Positions 24,014 through 35,567 of a DNA stretch of 64,000 nucleotides are shown piece after piece (the stretch's first letter is position 1; every line of letters starts with the position of its first letter). The DNA lies in contig VXIS01000017.1 of the NCBI GenBank assembly GCA_008704415.1, positions 221,530 through 285,529 on the forward strand. Direction: 5' to 3'. The position numbers were made by a program, and so were the translations under genes. Below the pieces are notes generated by a model. The model had not been told where the DNA came from. It ran no database searches and was given only the letters and a program-made list of their open reading frames with translations. The stretch comes from Sphaerosporella brunnea (Eukaryota; Ascomycota; Pezizomycetes; Pezizales; Pyronemataceae).

Positions 24014-27000
24014 GGCTGAGAACGGATAGGAGAAGCTAGACTGTGAATGTGCGTGTAGTTCGTGTTGGAAACGCTAAGCCATCAACACCACCGAGCAGTC
24101 AGGAGATTGAACAAGGCTGCAGCTGTGTTGTTTTTGGGGTTCAAGCGAGGAATTGAGCAGCGGGTTGATTGTCGTTTTTCTGGGTGGGTCGAAGTCTCCT
24201 TTGTTGTTGTAGTTGTTGTTATTGTTGTTGTTGCGTGGACGGCGGCAGCGACGACAAATCGGGAGACCTACTCGCGGGACTCTAATGGCTTTAATCCGTG
24301 AAGCGAAGGTCGGCTGAGCTTGTCGGAAGCAGCTACAAACGAAGCAGCAGCAGCACACAGCAGCGAATGTGGGGAGAGGCAGCAGAGAGGAAGCGAAGGT
24401 GAGAGCGATTGTCCGCAGAAACGGGTTGGTGGTGGTGGGTGTGCGTGTGTTTGCGGTGGGTTTAGAGATGTTGCATGGAGAGGAAGGGAGAAAGGAGAGT
24501 GTGCGTTCTCGACCAAGATTCCGTTCAACAGTTGCTTTCCTTTCCATTGCACTAACTCGCACAGCGAACCAGATGCAGCATCGCTCCAACGCCGACGCCA
24601 AGCCGGGTCGAGCAGAGCGCCGTCTCAAGACGCCGAGAAAATTGCCCAGGAGCAGCAAAGCAGCCAGCACCCCATCGCAAGCTTAAGGGGCGACAGGTAT
24701 GCCTGGCGGCGCGATATCCTGCAATCCGCCGGCTCGATTGATTGGCTGGGGCGCCTCCCGCAAAGCAGTGGAGCAGAGTAGAGTGAGCCTGCCCCCTTCC
24801 CGCTGGCTGCTGCTATCGGTGATCTATCTCATCTCGAACCCAATCAACATGCAACACCAAATACAGCGCGCGTCCTCGTGCGTATAAGAGCTACCCGTAT
24901 GACCCGCATCAGTCGGTCTCGCCGGAATGCATGACCACAGAAGCTTTTCTGCTGCTCCACTCCTCCTCTCGGGATGTCTCACGACCACAACACACGGCAC
25001 GCTTGGACTGGCTTCAAAGAAGGCACGCAGCTATGCAGCGCCAGCCCCAACCACCCTGCCGGACTCTGCTCCGGCCGCCGCCTCTGATATTCACCGTGAG
25101 GACAGACCGAGCAAAGATCAACAAAAATCCCCCCCCCCCCCCAACGTGCCAAAAATATGTGCCAGCTCCGACGACCGCGGGAAAACCCCTGAAACGAAAC
25201 ATCGAAACGCACCCTGTGTAGCGTCGGCAGGGCAGCCGTGTTGCCGACTTTTTCTCCCGAGCCTCATATGCACCGCCGTTTTTTTACCCGTTTGTTTTTC
25301 TACGAGGTATGTAACCTACATGCTTATGATGCACTCATATGTACTCGTACATACAAAAGCCGAACGCCAAGCTGTCACATTCTTGACATTCTTGGCGCGC
25401 TTCGTACCCGTGGCTTAGGTCGATCACCCGGAGTGGCGGAAAGGGCTCTTGTTGCACAAGCGGCTGTGGGTGAGAATGCGTGATCCAGCCCTGATATCAG
25501 CTCGAGCTGGCGACAAATGTAAATTAAGCCGAACACCTCTGGAGGCTACTCTTCATCCCCTACCCGTTCTTTGGCTATGTTCATATTCCGGAACTCCTGG
25601 ACAGAACAGAGAAAGGATAGGATCTCTTCGCAACAATCAAGTAGCGCTGTTAACTTTCCGCTCGCCGGCAACACCGCGCAGGTCCATACATTAACCCAAG
25701 CTTCACCTTCCTCGAGTAAACCGTCCTCAAGGGATTCCACCCCAGAATGTTACTCCCGAAAAAAACTAGCTGACGGCGGAGTAGCTCATGCAGTATCACT
25801 CGCCTCATTTTTTGTGTCACTCATGTAATATCACTCAGAATGGTAATTACAAAAGGTTGTGGTGACATGTATTTTGTAAAGGTACACCACCACCACCGAA
25901 GTTTTGGAGTGAGTCACGGTAGCGGTATGGCTCTGTAGAGACTGGGGCAGAGAATATCTACTCCTCCTCCTCCTCCTCCTCCGCGCTTTCAACCTAGCAC
26001 CGCCGACGCCCCACACCTCCTCGCACAGCTATTTCCTCTGGAAAACACGGACACTACAACTGCCAGCGGCACAAGACTGACATATATCGGCCCAGTTGTA
26101 CATGTTAGGTCTCCTGTTTGAGGAACAGTCTCTGTACATCATTTACACTTGAGACTTGTTACAGGCCGGTTGCAAACCCGAGTGTACGAAGGAACGCCCG
26201 GAACGGCGCGAGTAGTACTATAGTCTGTGATGCGGCATCCGAAACCTTCCCGAGGCGTCAAAAGTCGCTCCGTCGGGCAAGATTTGAAGTTGTTTTGTTT
26301 AATAGACTACAAAGAGGCGAGTGATAGTTTAAATTCTGAGGTCTTTCTAAGCTTTCTCAAAGGGTCGTTGGAGTGCTGTCTTAGCCTCTTTATCCTCCAA
26401 AGACCCGGCGGTTTTTGAAAGCTGTGCCAAATCCAAAGGGTTACAATATCGCTATCTACTCGTCATGTTGCCTATAGCCAGAACCTTTCCCACCTCGAGT
26501 TGTGTGCTGGTCCGGCTGGGGATGTTGATGGTTCTTCCTTTTCTTTCTTTGCGAGGCGACCGAGTGCCAAATTATGATTGCCGACTCATAATTAAACAGG
26601 TTCAGCGATCACTGATCTTTGGCCGGCGGGCTTTAATAGTTCACCGTCAGACACCGAATCCAGAGAACCCCCTCACTGATACGGGATACATACTCTGCTG
26701 TGCGCAAGGCCGCCCAACAACGAAGGGCCCAGCCACACGCGACGAGGCAAATTATCATCATCCAGGGCCTAGGCTCTGCCCGACTAGCCCAGGCAGCCAA
26801 ATCCAAAAGCCATAAGGCTATCAGCCTTTCTAGCCCGCCCAAAATGCCGGCGTCGCGTTTCCGGCTTGGGCTATCTATACTGGAATCACTGATGATAATT
26901 CCTCGGTGCACCGTTCATAACGAGGAACTGCGCTGCGGCAATAGAGGTGGCTGTACGGCCATGCGGCGCGCTACATGGCGGGCTTCATAGACTTGTAGGA

Positions 27001-27117
27001 AGGTTTGTAGGAACGGTGATTCACGAGGTGTCACTCGCACAGTTTATCTTCTACTACTAAACCTCATCTGAAATGCAAAACATACTAAAGGAAGGAAAGA
27101 ACTGAAAGACTGAGGCA
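24014..27117. other. Intergenic, no gene seen
   Basis: About 3.1 kb upstream of knr4. A GTT-type repeat lies near 24200-24235, a C-run near 25130-25142 and a TCC repeat near 25957-25981. No open frame shows domains or plausible spliced continuation on either strand. Confidence 0.5.
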
Positions 27118-28050
27118 TATGGATTCAAATAACACTAGCGCTTTAAAGTGTTCCGGCTTGAGACCGGTTGTCGGAGTTGTGTTTTTGCACCAACTGATGG
27201 ATATCCACTCGCCACAAGGCGAAGCGGGGAGCGTCCACGGCCGTCTTCAGCCAGGATGCTGGCACCATGTCCCCGCAACAGGCGGACCGAAACGGCTTGT
27301 CCGTGGCCGATGGCGAGATGGCGCTGTGTGTCGAGTTGCCAATGCTGGGCTTCGCTATTGGCGTGTTTCTCAAGCAGCATCTTGACGGTTGCATCGCGCC
27401 CGTAACGGGCAGCCAGAACGCAGCGGCGTGTTGAAATCCACATCTTCCGCCTGGATGTCGGCGCTATGTTCGAGCAGGACCCGGGCTGTGCTCTCGTGCT
27501 CATTCATGGCTGCAAAATGCAGTGGCGTGACGTGCAAGCGGCGGGGTGATGTGGACATCGGCGCGCCCGCCTCCAACAATTGCCGGGCCGCCCCCCCTCG
27601 CATCCACTCCGTGCCGCATCAAGATGCGCATCTCCGTGGTGGACGGTGTGGAGCTTTTGGGTGCCGTTTTCCAGCAGCACTCGGACTGCGTCGTCGTCAT
27701 GATGGCGAGCCGCTTCGCACAAGGCTTGACCATAGTGTATGCCGGAAGGATCGACCTGTGCTCAAGGAGTAGGCCCGTGTCGGCCCTCGAGGCCGCATCT
27801 TGAAGGACTTTGCCATATCCTTTGCCTGGATCGTCGACTTTGTTTCCGTTCTTGAGGAGCATCTGGATTGCGGGACCATGCTTCTGACGCGCCCCTCCAA
27901 TTTACCAGCCCCGATTATTTCTCGTCCACCGGACATGGAACATTGGTGGCTAAACTTTTTCTCCGAGTGTGCCCCGTGGCGGAGCTCTGTGATATCGCTC
28001 GGCTCCAAGAGGCGAAGGTTTCCGGCGACCCACAGGTAGTTCAGTAGCAA
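27118..28050 (-). pseudogene. Ankyrin-repeat gene remnant
   Basis: All three minus-strand frames contain pieces of ankyrin repeats in the correct order. Examples are IQMLLKNGNKVDDPGKGYG and LQDAASRADTGLLLEH (27770-27862), ALCEAARHHDDDAVRVLLENG (near 27670-27730), VTPLHFAAMNEHESTARVLL then EHSADIQAEDVDFNTPLR (27430-27540), and AARYGRDATVKMLLEKHANS (near 27350-27415). Consecutive pieces change frame without plausible introns, giving at least three frameshifts. No complete start or end can be assigned. I read it as a decayed ankyrin protein; its original function cannot be deduced. Confidence 0.6.
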
Positions 28051-28442
28051 AAGTACGTCTACCCAGCCCTATCTTCCTATTCTTCACTTCTTACAATAGC
28101 AACTAGCTCACGATCATGATGGCCCAGGCTATAAATTGGGAATCAATAAACAATTCGATATAATCCTTTGCCCAAGGTTAATTACCTGGAGGTCCCCAGC
28201 CCGACTCCACGTCTGATGTAAAAACCGACGGCTTAGTCAACTTTGGAGTTGTCAGCAGTTTAACGTTAGTCAACCATTGCCAAGCCTGATCGTGTGGCAA
28301 AATCCCCCCAACCAACCACCAACAGCTGGGTTAGTTACAAACGAACGCGCGACCATCTCTCCCTAGGTCATCTATTTCGCTCGCTTTCCTTGCCATATAA
28401 TTCGCGTGTACGTCCTTCGCTTCGTACCGTCTTTCATCCATC

Positions 28443-30548
28443 ATGGGTCGTCGATCTCGACATCGCCCCCCGGGCCCAGCTCAGTACTAAATGATCACCT
28501 CACACTCCGGAAACATCTTGCTCATATTGACGTAGAAGTCCACACAACCACAAAGACGATGTCCCGTTCTTCTCTCGTCCTCCAAACGAGTGGACCCTCG
28601 GACGATATCTGAATTCCACCGACCATCCCACCGCTAGAACGCCCTCGGCTATCTATGCCCGTTGGAGCACTGCACTTCACCAAATCGCCAACTGTTCTCA
28701 TGAGCAGTGCTGTGACAAGCAGTCCCGCAGGCGTGCTAGCCAACTTCTCAGCCGATACAAGAGAAAGGTGCGTTGGGTGTTCCCATTACCTCCCTCAATA
28801 CGGCATGCTCACTGGGCCGGAGCTTTATGCGCTCCAGGCGGCCTTTACGGTGCCTGGGGTCCCGGCGGGCCGGGAGCTTTTTGCTCCACTGGTGACCTTT
28901 GGTAGTCATCCAGGGCCTGAGTCGGGCCGGGGCTTTATGCGTCCCAGGCGGCCTTTACGGTGCCTGGGGTCCAGTTGACCATCCACCTAATTTCGTTTGT
29001 GTACAGGATAAAGCTCGAGGGCGTGCTTGGGTTACAGACCAGGCCGCGAAATCAACCACCAACGTATTCGGACCACAGTTCAATAATGCCACGATCCACG
29101 GCTCTCCAGTTTACAATCTCAACCTTTCGCCTGAGGATCCTGAATCTCCCGTCTCCTCGGAGTCTTCGTGCAGTAGTTCCGAGGACGAAAGCGATGACAT
29201 AGCGACGGATACCTTTCAAGCTACATATAAAGGCTTTGATCATACACAGAAGTGGTATCTCCAGAGCGGCCGCGCGGTTGAGGATGTACTGTACGAGGCC
29301 TACTTCGACCCGAAGCTGGAGCCCTCCATCCTCGCTTTGCTACGAGACTGGATCATTGATCTCGGAAACGAGACGATGATGGGCTGGTTTTCATCCGACG
29401 AACAGAAGGAGATTAAAGATAGTGTTCCGAAGCTACCAGCCCCGAGCGATTTGTTTGCGAAGTCGTTGGAGCGGTTCTGTGGAGTATGGCTGAGCGTACA
29501 AGAAACTTTTCGTCGCCTTGTTGCTAACGTTGCGAAAGGTACGCACGACTAAAGACCTACGACGCGTATTGAGAACTACCAGCGAACTGCCGCCGGACAC
29601 GGAGTACAACTGGGACGAACACTTTGATTCCGAGTGGGCGGATATGGTTATACGTGCATTGTATTTAATCTTGCCTCCGGGCCATGGTCGTTCTAACAGT
29701 TATCGTCTCTAACAGCGTTGTCCTCTTCGACACGCCGGGACAACCCTTGTGCGGTAGCCACCTTGAAGACTGGTATTCCTCGCAGATCTGGTCTCCGATC
29801 CTCGACAAGTGTTTTCTCTCTCTCCCGGGCATGAGCCTCGAACGGTAACGTGAACACACAACAGCTGTTTCACTTGTGCTTATTTCGGTTTTAGCAAGGA
29901 ATCCTGCTGCGTTGCGACAGCTTTACGCAAGAACCGAAACCGTATTGACACAACGATGCGGGCGAAATCTGGCCCCCGCCTTGATGGAATCATACGCACT
30001 GTCGAAGACGACTCCTACGAGTACGGTGGCTTAGAGGTTGCACGCACTTTCCGCGGCACGTCATCGACCAAGTGGTTGGACGACTCTCGAAAACTCATAA
30101 GGGCTTTGCGAGATATGCTGGGCCGACTCCATAGGCTAGTGGACGGTGACGTCGAGGTTGTTGGAAAGCTGCAGGTTGTCGGTATTGTTACGGCAGGCCT
30201 CGCGCTGCAGCTTTGTCGTTTGTTCAATCCGCACGGTTATGTGTGTTTGTTGAAACGGGAAAAGGTTCATCAGGTGCCATCCTCAGTGGATAAGTTGCAG
30301 GACTTACTACTTTTATTGGCCTATGTGGTTAAGATAAAGGTATGTCGCATTTCGCCCTGGGGTTCACAGGATTGATTGGCTCTTACTGGTTCATGAAGGG
30401 AATTATCAAAGAGTGTGTTGCCACCGTCAAGGGCTTGCGAGGAGTATCATCGCCCGAGGATCTATACAAGGAGATCATGAATGCTGGTGGTAGCTCGCCA
30501 GTAAGAAAGGCAAAGGCAACTTTACCATGGCCTGCGGATAGCCCTTAG
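28443..30548 (+). CDS. Uncharacterised fungal protein, possible PD-(D/E)XK-like core
   Basis: Seven exons (28443-28483, 28536-28767, 29007-29483, 29539-29660, 29716-29844, 29895-30339, 30399-30548) give 531 aa with every junction in frame. The N-terminus is basic (MGRRSRHRPPGPAQ), then a Ser/Glu-rich acidic patch (SSESSCSSSEDESDD, about residues 135-150). A helical part contains AVEDVLYEAYFDPKLEPSIL. The most conserved-looking block is SGPRLDGIIR, then YEYGGLEVARTF, then TKWLDDSRKLIRALRDMLGR, followed by VVGIVTAGLALQLCRLF and GYVCLLKREKVHQVP. The spacing of Asp (LDG) and Glu (GGLE) recalls PD-(D/E)XK nucleases, but the usual lysine after the Glu is replaced. I recognise the pattern as a widespread uncharacterised fungal family and infer no function. 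Exon 7's AAG acceptor is the weakest junction. Confidence 0.72.
28814..28978. repeat. Three tandem 55-bp units inside an intron
   Basis: Units begin at 28814, 28869 and 28924, each starting GGGCCGG(G/A) followed by GCTTT. The first and third are nearly identical over 49 bp and the middle one is diverged. The array fills most of intron 2 (28768-29006) of the orphan gene and makes that intron four times longer than its neighbours. Confidence 0.8.
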
Positions 30549-31677
30549 AAAGGATGTAGGCCGTATCAAAACACTCAAGTTGGATATATATCTCCAGACG
30601 ACGGGCGTCAGATCGATGGATAAGATCAAGAAGCCTCTAGCTCTTAAAAGAAAGTCTCCTCTCCAGAGTGAATAATCTCCAAACTTTTGCCAAAGAGCTC
30701 CCAGTGAAGTGGGTTCATGGCTAGCCGCCGTTGTCATTGTCGGCCTGATTCGTGTTGCTGACCTTCTGTCAACCCGCCATGGCATTTGCGTTATCATTTG
30801 CGGCCCCATTGCAGTACTGCCAGAGGAGGCTCCGTGAGGACCTGAGCTGCCACGGACCCTGTTAGGCATAGCATCGAGACTTTGAATCAAGAAGGCGACG
30901 CTCTTCCATATGCTTGTTTGGGCTAAGCCGGATGTTCACCATCGAGGCATCACATAGAGAGATGGCCTGCATGAACCTGTTGCTTCTCCGCGCCAGCGAA
31001 TTTAGAGACTTGGATATTGAGCGGGGAGAGCAGAGCTAAATGCGCCCCACAAACCGGCTTATTGGGCTCGTTACAACTATGAACTCACACCGCGGCTCGT
31101 GCACGAAGCTGATGCTAGCTTACACTCTATTACAGACTATGTCGACTTCCATGGACAGTGACTAATTGGGGCATTTAAGATTTACCAAGTCCGGCCAAGA
31201 AGCGTTTTGAATCAGTTAACGTACCTATGCGTGGGAGCCGTCCACTGCAACTAACAACTTGCTGTCAATCAATGTGCCCCGAAACGGGTTATGCTCGTTT
31301 TTACTCGGAAGATTGAGAAAGCAACCCAGGAATTCTGGCAGGACGTCGCACCAAAACCCCCCACCACCCAAGCACAAATCTTCACCCTTCTGGACGTGGG
31401 TAACCACAGACTCCACTTCCCAGCCCGGCCCTCGGGGTCAGCACTCGATCCTGCTCACAAAGCCTCTGTCATCCTACCAGTATTTGCAGAATCCACCAAT
31501 CCAACCGTCTAAGACGTTAACTAATCCTTTACCGACAGATCCCAAGTTTCTTGGCCGGCCAGTAATCATTCTTTCTGTCCGTGCCACACCGTATCGAGTC
31601 CTAATACCTGGCCGTGGATCATCCGGTCTCCTGATTACTATCCATTGATATCCGCATGCTGCACCACCACCACTGGG
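30549..31677. other. Intergenic, no gene seen
   Basis: Between the orphan gene and the small secreted protein. I find no frame with domain-like or signal-peptide sequence on either strand, and no repeat beyond short A/T runs. Confidence 0.5.
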
Positions 31678-31683
31678 TATAAA
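31678..31683 (+). promoter_or_regulatory. TATA box of the small secreted protein gene
   Basis: TATAAA lies 69 bp upstream of the ATG at 31752, with pyrimidine-rich sequence between (CTTCCTCTTCCTCTTC), the usual layout for a strongly expressed fungal gene. Confidence 0.55.
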
Positions 31684-31751
31684 TCCCCTTCTATTCCCTT
31701 CCTCTTCCTCTTCTCCATCACTCTTCGCCCACCTCTTCGACGACAATCAGG

Positions 31752-32062
31752 ATGCAACTCAACACTATTCTCTCCGCCGCCGCAGCGTTGTTTCTCGCAT
31801 CCACGGCGCTCGCTGCCCCGGCTCCGCACGATGTCATCAACCAGTTGAAGCCACGCCAGGAAGTGTGCGGTGGAGGTTGCGATTGGACCGCTGTGCCGGA
31901 TCCGTGTGGTGCCGGCTGTATGTGCTTTAAGACGGTGAGTTAATCGACTTCTAGGGCTTTTTTTTTGGGAGGGGGGGGGGGATGAATGGATGGAGGGCTG
32001 ATTGTTGGACATTTGAATCTTAGGGCCAGTTTGGGACTTGCCATAATTTGGCGCCGGCTTAG
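31752..32062 (+). CDS. Small secreted cysteine-rich protein
   Basis: Two exons (31752-31934, 32024-32062) give 73 aa. The N-terminus MQLNTILSAAAALFLASTAL ending ALAAP is a clear signal peptide with a likely cleavage after Ala-Leu-Ala. A short region with KPRQ, a dibasic-like or Kex2-like site, precedes the mature domain. The mature part contains six cysteines in EVCGGGCDWTAVPDPCGAGC, MCFKT, and GQFGTCHNLAPA; the last cysteine is contributed by exon 2, so the intron is needed to complete the set. The pattern suggests a disulphide-stabilised apoplastic protein (effector-like, antimicrobial-like or structural). I do not recognise a named family. A TATA box and CT-rich leader are present. Confidence 0.75.
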
Positions 32063-32671
32063 AGGAGGGTTTTTGGATGCCATCTGGCCATATGTGTGTG
32101 GGAGGACTCCGGAGGGGGCGGGATGCTGTTGAAGTTTGATAGGGAGAGAGTTCGATTTACCTTGTGGTTTCCATTGCGTTCTGGGAATATATATAAGCAT
32201 CTGGTTCCAGGCCTGTGGACAGGCATATTAACACAATATCAACTCCATTGATATCACAACTACATTCTAATTTCTAAAGTCAGCATGAGTGATATTGTGT
32301 GACCAATACATGTACTACCGCGTTCACCTCGGAGGAAGCCGACGTCTCGTCTCACGCCAGTTTACTTTCCTGCCTAGAGCGCCATACAGCTGTAGAAACT
32401 TCTTGCTATGTAGAACGTCAGTCAGGCTAGGCGCATAAGAATGTTTATGCATAGTATCAATAAGGACAGGGACAAGGTAATGGGTTTGCCATAATCTTTG
32501 CAGACAATAAATTTGATTACACACACACATGTACACACACACACAAATGGTTCTCTGGAAGGCTGTCAAAGACGCCACAAAACAAGGAGATCAAAAAACG
32601 GTGGCGTAGACGCGCTGCTGGCCGACGACAGGTGTACGCAAGCGGTATTGAGCTTTCTGAGCACCAACAAG

Positions 32672-33012
32672 CAGTGTCCCTAATAGCCAGCCCAAAAAGC
32701 CCGGCTGTGCGGGCGGGCTGCCAAAAGGCAACAGCCCGGCTGTCTCAAATCACGACGGGCTGGCTGCCGGGCTGCCAAGCACTTGGGACTGAGGTGAACT
32801 TGTCAAGCAACCATCCGTTTGACCTAGTTACGTCGTAAACTGAAGAAACTGACGAGTGTTTCTGTGTGTAGCTGTTGCTCCATTCCCCATAGCGCATGAT
32901 CCCTGCATCCGCTGGAAGCCCGCCGCCAGCCAGCCCGACGTGGGCTGCAGCCCAAACAGCTCGCCCGTCTTATCGATCAGCCCGACAGGCGGGCTGGCTA
33001 TTAGGAACACTG
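32672..33012. mobile_element. hAT-like MITE
   Basis: A 341-bp element. Its ends are 22-nt inverted repeats with one mismatch, CAGTGT(C/T)CCTAATAGCCAG plus CCC, pointing inward. Flanking 8-mers CCAACAAG (32664-32671) and CCACCAGG (33013-33020) agree at six of eight positions, consistent with an old 8-bp target duplication. CAGTG ends and 8-bp duplications are typical of hAT elements. The interior is GC-rich with many GGGCTG/CAGCCC motifs and has no coding capacity. Confidence 0.65.
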
Positions 33013-33020
33013 CCACCAGG

Positions 33021-33756
33021 GTTGAGATTTGGACCGATAAGGGCACCATGTCATGATGGTTCTGTACTCTCTTTCCTTATTTCTTCGTTTTCTATCTTAT
33101 TTTCCTCTCTGGTTTTTCTCTTAGGGTCACAAACTTCCTTAGCATGAACATCTAACTAGTGCGATTTCCTTAATTCTTTTTCCTTACTAGCCGCAGACCC
33201 CAGTAGTAGGCCCAGCCTAAGGGTAGCATAGTCTGGCCGCAAGCGGCCCAATACAGTATTATTAAAACAAAATGTACTAGTACACACACCCAGCCCCGCA
33301 GTTGGCCAAGGGCGGTTATGCACGGAATAAAGTTTGGGCAGTTGGAGCTGTAGGTAGTAGATTTTTCTAGAGCTCTGGGTAGTTGAACGTTGTTGCGGAT
33401 GTTTCTCGATATATCAACCCTTGTGGGTGAATCATTTCGTCTGACTGCTGCGCTACTTAACGACTAACTAGAGACATGTAGTCTATAGAGTAGGTAGCAC
33501 TGGCCCCGTCTGTTTTGCCTTGTTCCCTGGGGAATATGCTTAATCTGCATACAGAGATGACATGCACTCGACGCCTTTGCGGCATGTAAGTACAGCAGTT
33601 GATAGGTCCACAAGCCATACAGCGTCTATTAAGCCCACCTTCACCGGCAAGATCAAGTTTTCCTACAACACCTTAGATAAGCCACCAGCGCCGCACCCTC
33701 GTCGTGGCGGTCAAGTGCAATTTTTTCCCCCAACTACAACATCAAAATCAATCAAA
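33021..33756. other. Intergenic, no gene seen
   Basis: Between the MITE and the membrane-protein pseudogene. I see only T-rich stretches and short open frames without domain features. Confidence 0.45.
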
Positions 33757-34511
33757 ATGCGATATATCAGTCTCGACGGCTTGATCGCGCTGATCAGCTT
33801 CTGTTTCATCTTCACACGTCTCTTGATCTTTGTCCGTCAATGGATAATCCGACGACGACCGTCCTCTAGATCGTCGGTGGTTACCACCAGCGCTATTCTT
33901 TCGTTTTTTTTTTTGCTATGCTTCTTTGCGGCCGGTGCGATCATTGTGACCGAGTGTATGGCAGATGAGGGTACTATTCAGCTTGTATTGGTGACTTCCG
34001 CCTCTCTCAAGGTGTGTATTAACTCCTCATTCCCCTCCGGCAGCTTCGTATTCGCTTCGGTATTAACACCCAACAGAAATTCTTCACCACCTCACTCCTC
34101 TACACCGCCCTCCTCTACCTCCTAAAAATGGCTTTTCTGGGCTACTTCTCAAAACCCAACCGACGTCCTGTCCGCGCGTAGCCGGCAGCTATTTGTCGGC
34201 ACCTGCATCTACACGGCACTGGTCTACCTCATCACGATGTGTTTCCAACCCAGCCATAGACCGCAACTGGTCTCTGGATCGCTGCGTTAATTTCCAGACC
34301 CTCATTGCAAGCGGTGCTGAACCTTTCCGCCGACATCCTGGATTTGTCCATGGCGCTCATCGTCATTGCATCTATGCAATTCACCCGCCGAGACCGTGCC
34401 GCTCTGCTGTTCATCGCCCTGGCCGCAAGCGTCAGTATCATCATGTGCGTCGTCAGGTTTGTCCAGATTTATAGGGCCCGATACCGCCCAGCTCGACGTG
34501 CTGAGACATAG
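33757..34511 (+). pseudogene. Frameshifted rhodopsin-like membrane protein gene
   Basis: The start MRYISLDGLIALISFCFIFT and following hydrophobic segments look like an integral membrane protein. An intron (GTGTGT donor near 34012, acceptor CAACAG near 34077) leads to KFFTTSLLYTALLYLLKMAF. After that the homologous sequence moves between frames: SARSRQLFVGTCIYTALVYL, then AIDRNWSLDRCVNFQTL, then LNLSADILDLSMALIVIASM, and finally SVSIIMCVVRFVQIYRARYR. The order and the RNWSLDRC/ADILDL/VRFVQIY pieces resemble the fungal rhodopsin-like domain (PF20684). At least three frame changes have no credible intron, so the gene is probably dead. Sequencing errors are the alternative. Confidence 0.5.
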
Positions 34512-34809
34512 ATCCCGTTTGGATAGCATGATGCGAAACAGCCGTTTCAACCAACTATTTCTATGGCCAAGCCTGGGGAAACGGCTGTTTTCGCCCATAT
34601 CGAACTCTCCAAACGGACCCATAATTTGATGAACACATATTATGTAATGAGATGCCAATAGAACCCTTCATATATAAAAATTCGATGAGCCAACCAAGTC
34701 GCTTCACAAACGAGCACTTCTACAGCACTCAGAGGGAATACGGTATGTGTTGTGAGATCGAAAACATGCTTTGCTTAAGCCCCACTACTCTTGTCTCCGT
34801 TTCTTCATA

Positions 34810-35567
34810 CAGTAGAGTCTCTATATAAGAATACGGTCATATGAGAATACCCGCCCTATAAGAATATGGGGGGCCGGTCCCGACCGATTTTGTATGGGAA
34901 ATAAGAATAAATTTCTTATGAGAATATTCTTAGAAATGGCAAAAAAATTTGTATGGGTATGCTTATAAAAAGTGGTGCCGGGTAACTCGAGGGGGTGGCT
35001 CGACAAATTTCGCCCCCTAGAACCAACAGACAGAGGAGTACAAAGACGCCAGGCTTACTGAAGGCTTACATTCTTATCAGAGGAAGCTCAACCGACTGCG
35101 CATAGAAATTCGATCCAACATGCCAGCTGGAAGACTTTTGGAAGAGGATGGGATGGGAGTAGACCGCCCCGGCTCTCAAAGTTCAGACATTTTGATATGT
35201 GCACCTCAAACTCGCTGGCAGTCTCTTTCTAACCACGGTTCTATGTAGATGGAGGATGCACACGAGGGCGACAATGATCAGCTTTAGGTATACGTATGTC
35301 TGGGGCCGGGGGTTGGAGCAGGCTCACGGGTTGCTTTTTTTTTATCGCGATTTCAAACGGCCGTCAGTACAGTTTTGAACAGTACGAACAGTCTCCACTT
35401 TCCTTGCCCAGCGCGCACCGACAAAAATGCGTGAAAATACACCGGATTTTGGTTTGCCGCGGATCGCAATCATGAACAATCACCCATGCCAAGCTACACT
35501 CTTTATAAGAATTCACACTTTATAAGAATATGCCTCCCGACCGTATTCTTATATAGAGACTCTACTG
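34810..35567. mobile_element. pogo-like transposable element (copy 2, 758 bp)
   Basis: Perfect inverted ends CAGTAGAGTCTCTATATAAG, extended by further AATACGG, flanked by TA (34808-34809 and 35568-35569). Outer 100 bp on both sides match copy 1 at 10108-10285, including the TATAAGAAT and GGCCGGTCCCGACC motifs. The middle keeps a 70-codon plus-strand open stretch near 35020-35250 (ARLTEGLHSYQRKLNRLRIE), which may be a remnant of the transposase C-terminus; that is a guess. The right end overlaps the last two codons of the minus-strand acyltransferase gene. Confidence 0.85.

Noticed and set aside
29539..29552. Stop at 29550-29552 as the end of the orphan gene
   Set aside because: A 55-nt intron with GTATGG donor and CTAAC branch (29484-29538) removes the stop and links in frame to a conserved-looking continuation.
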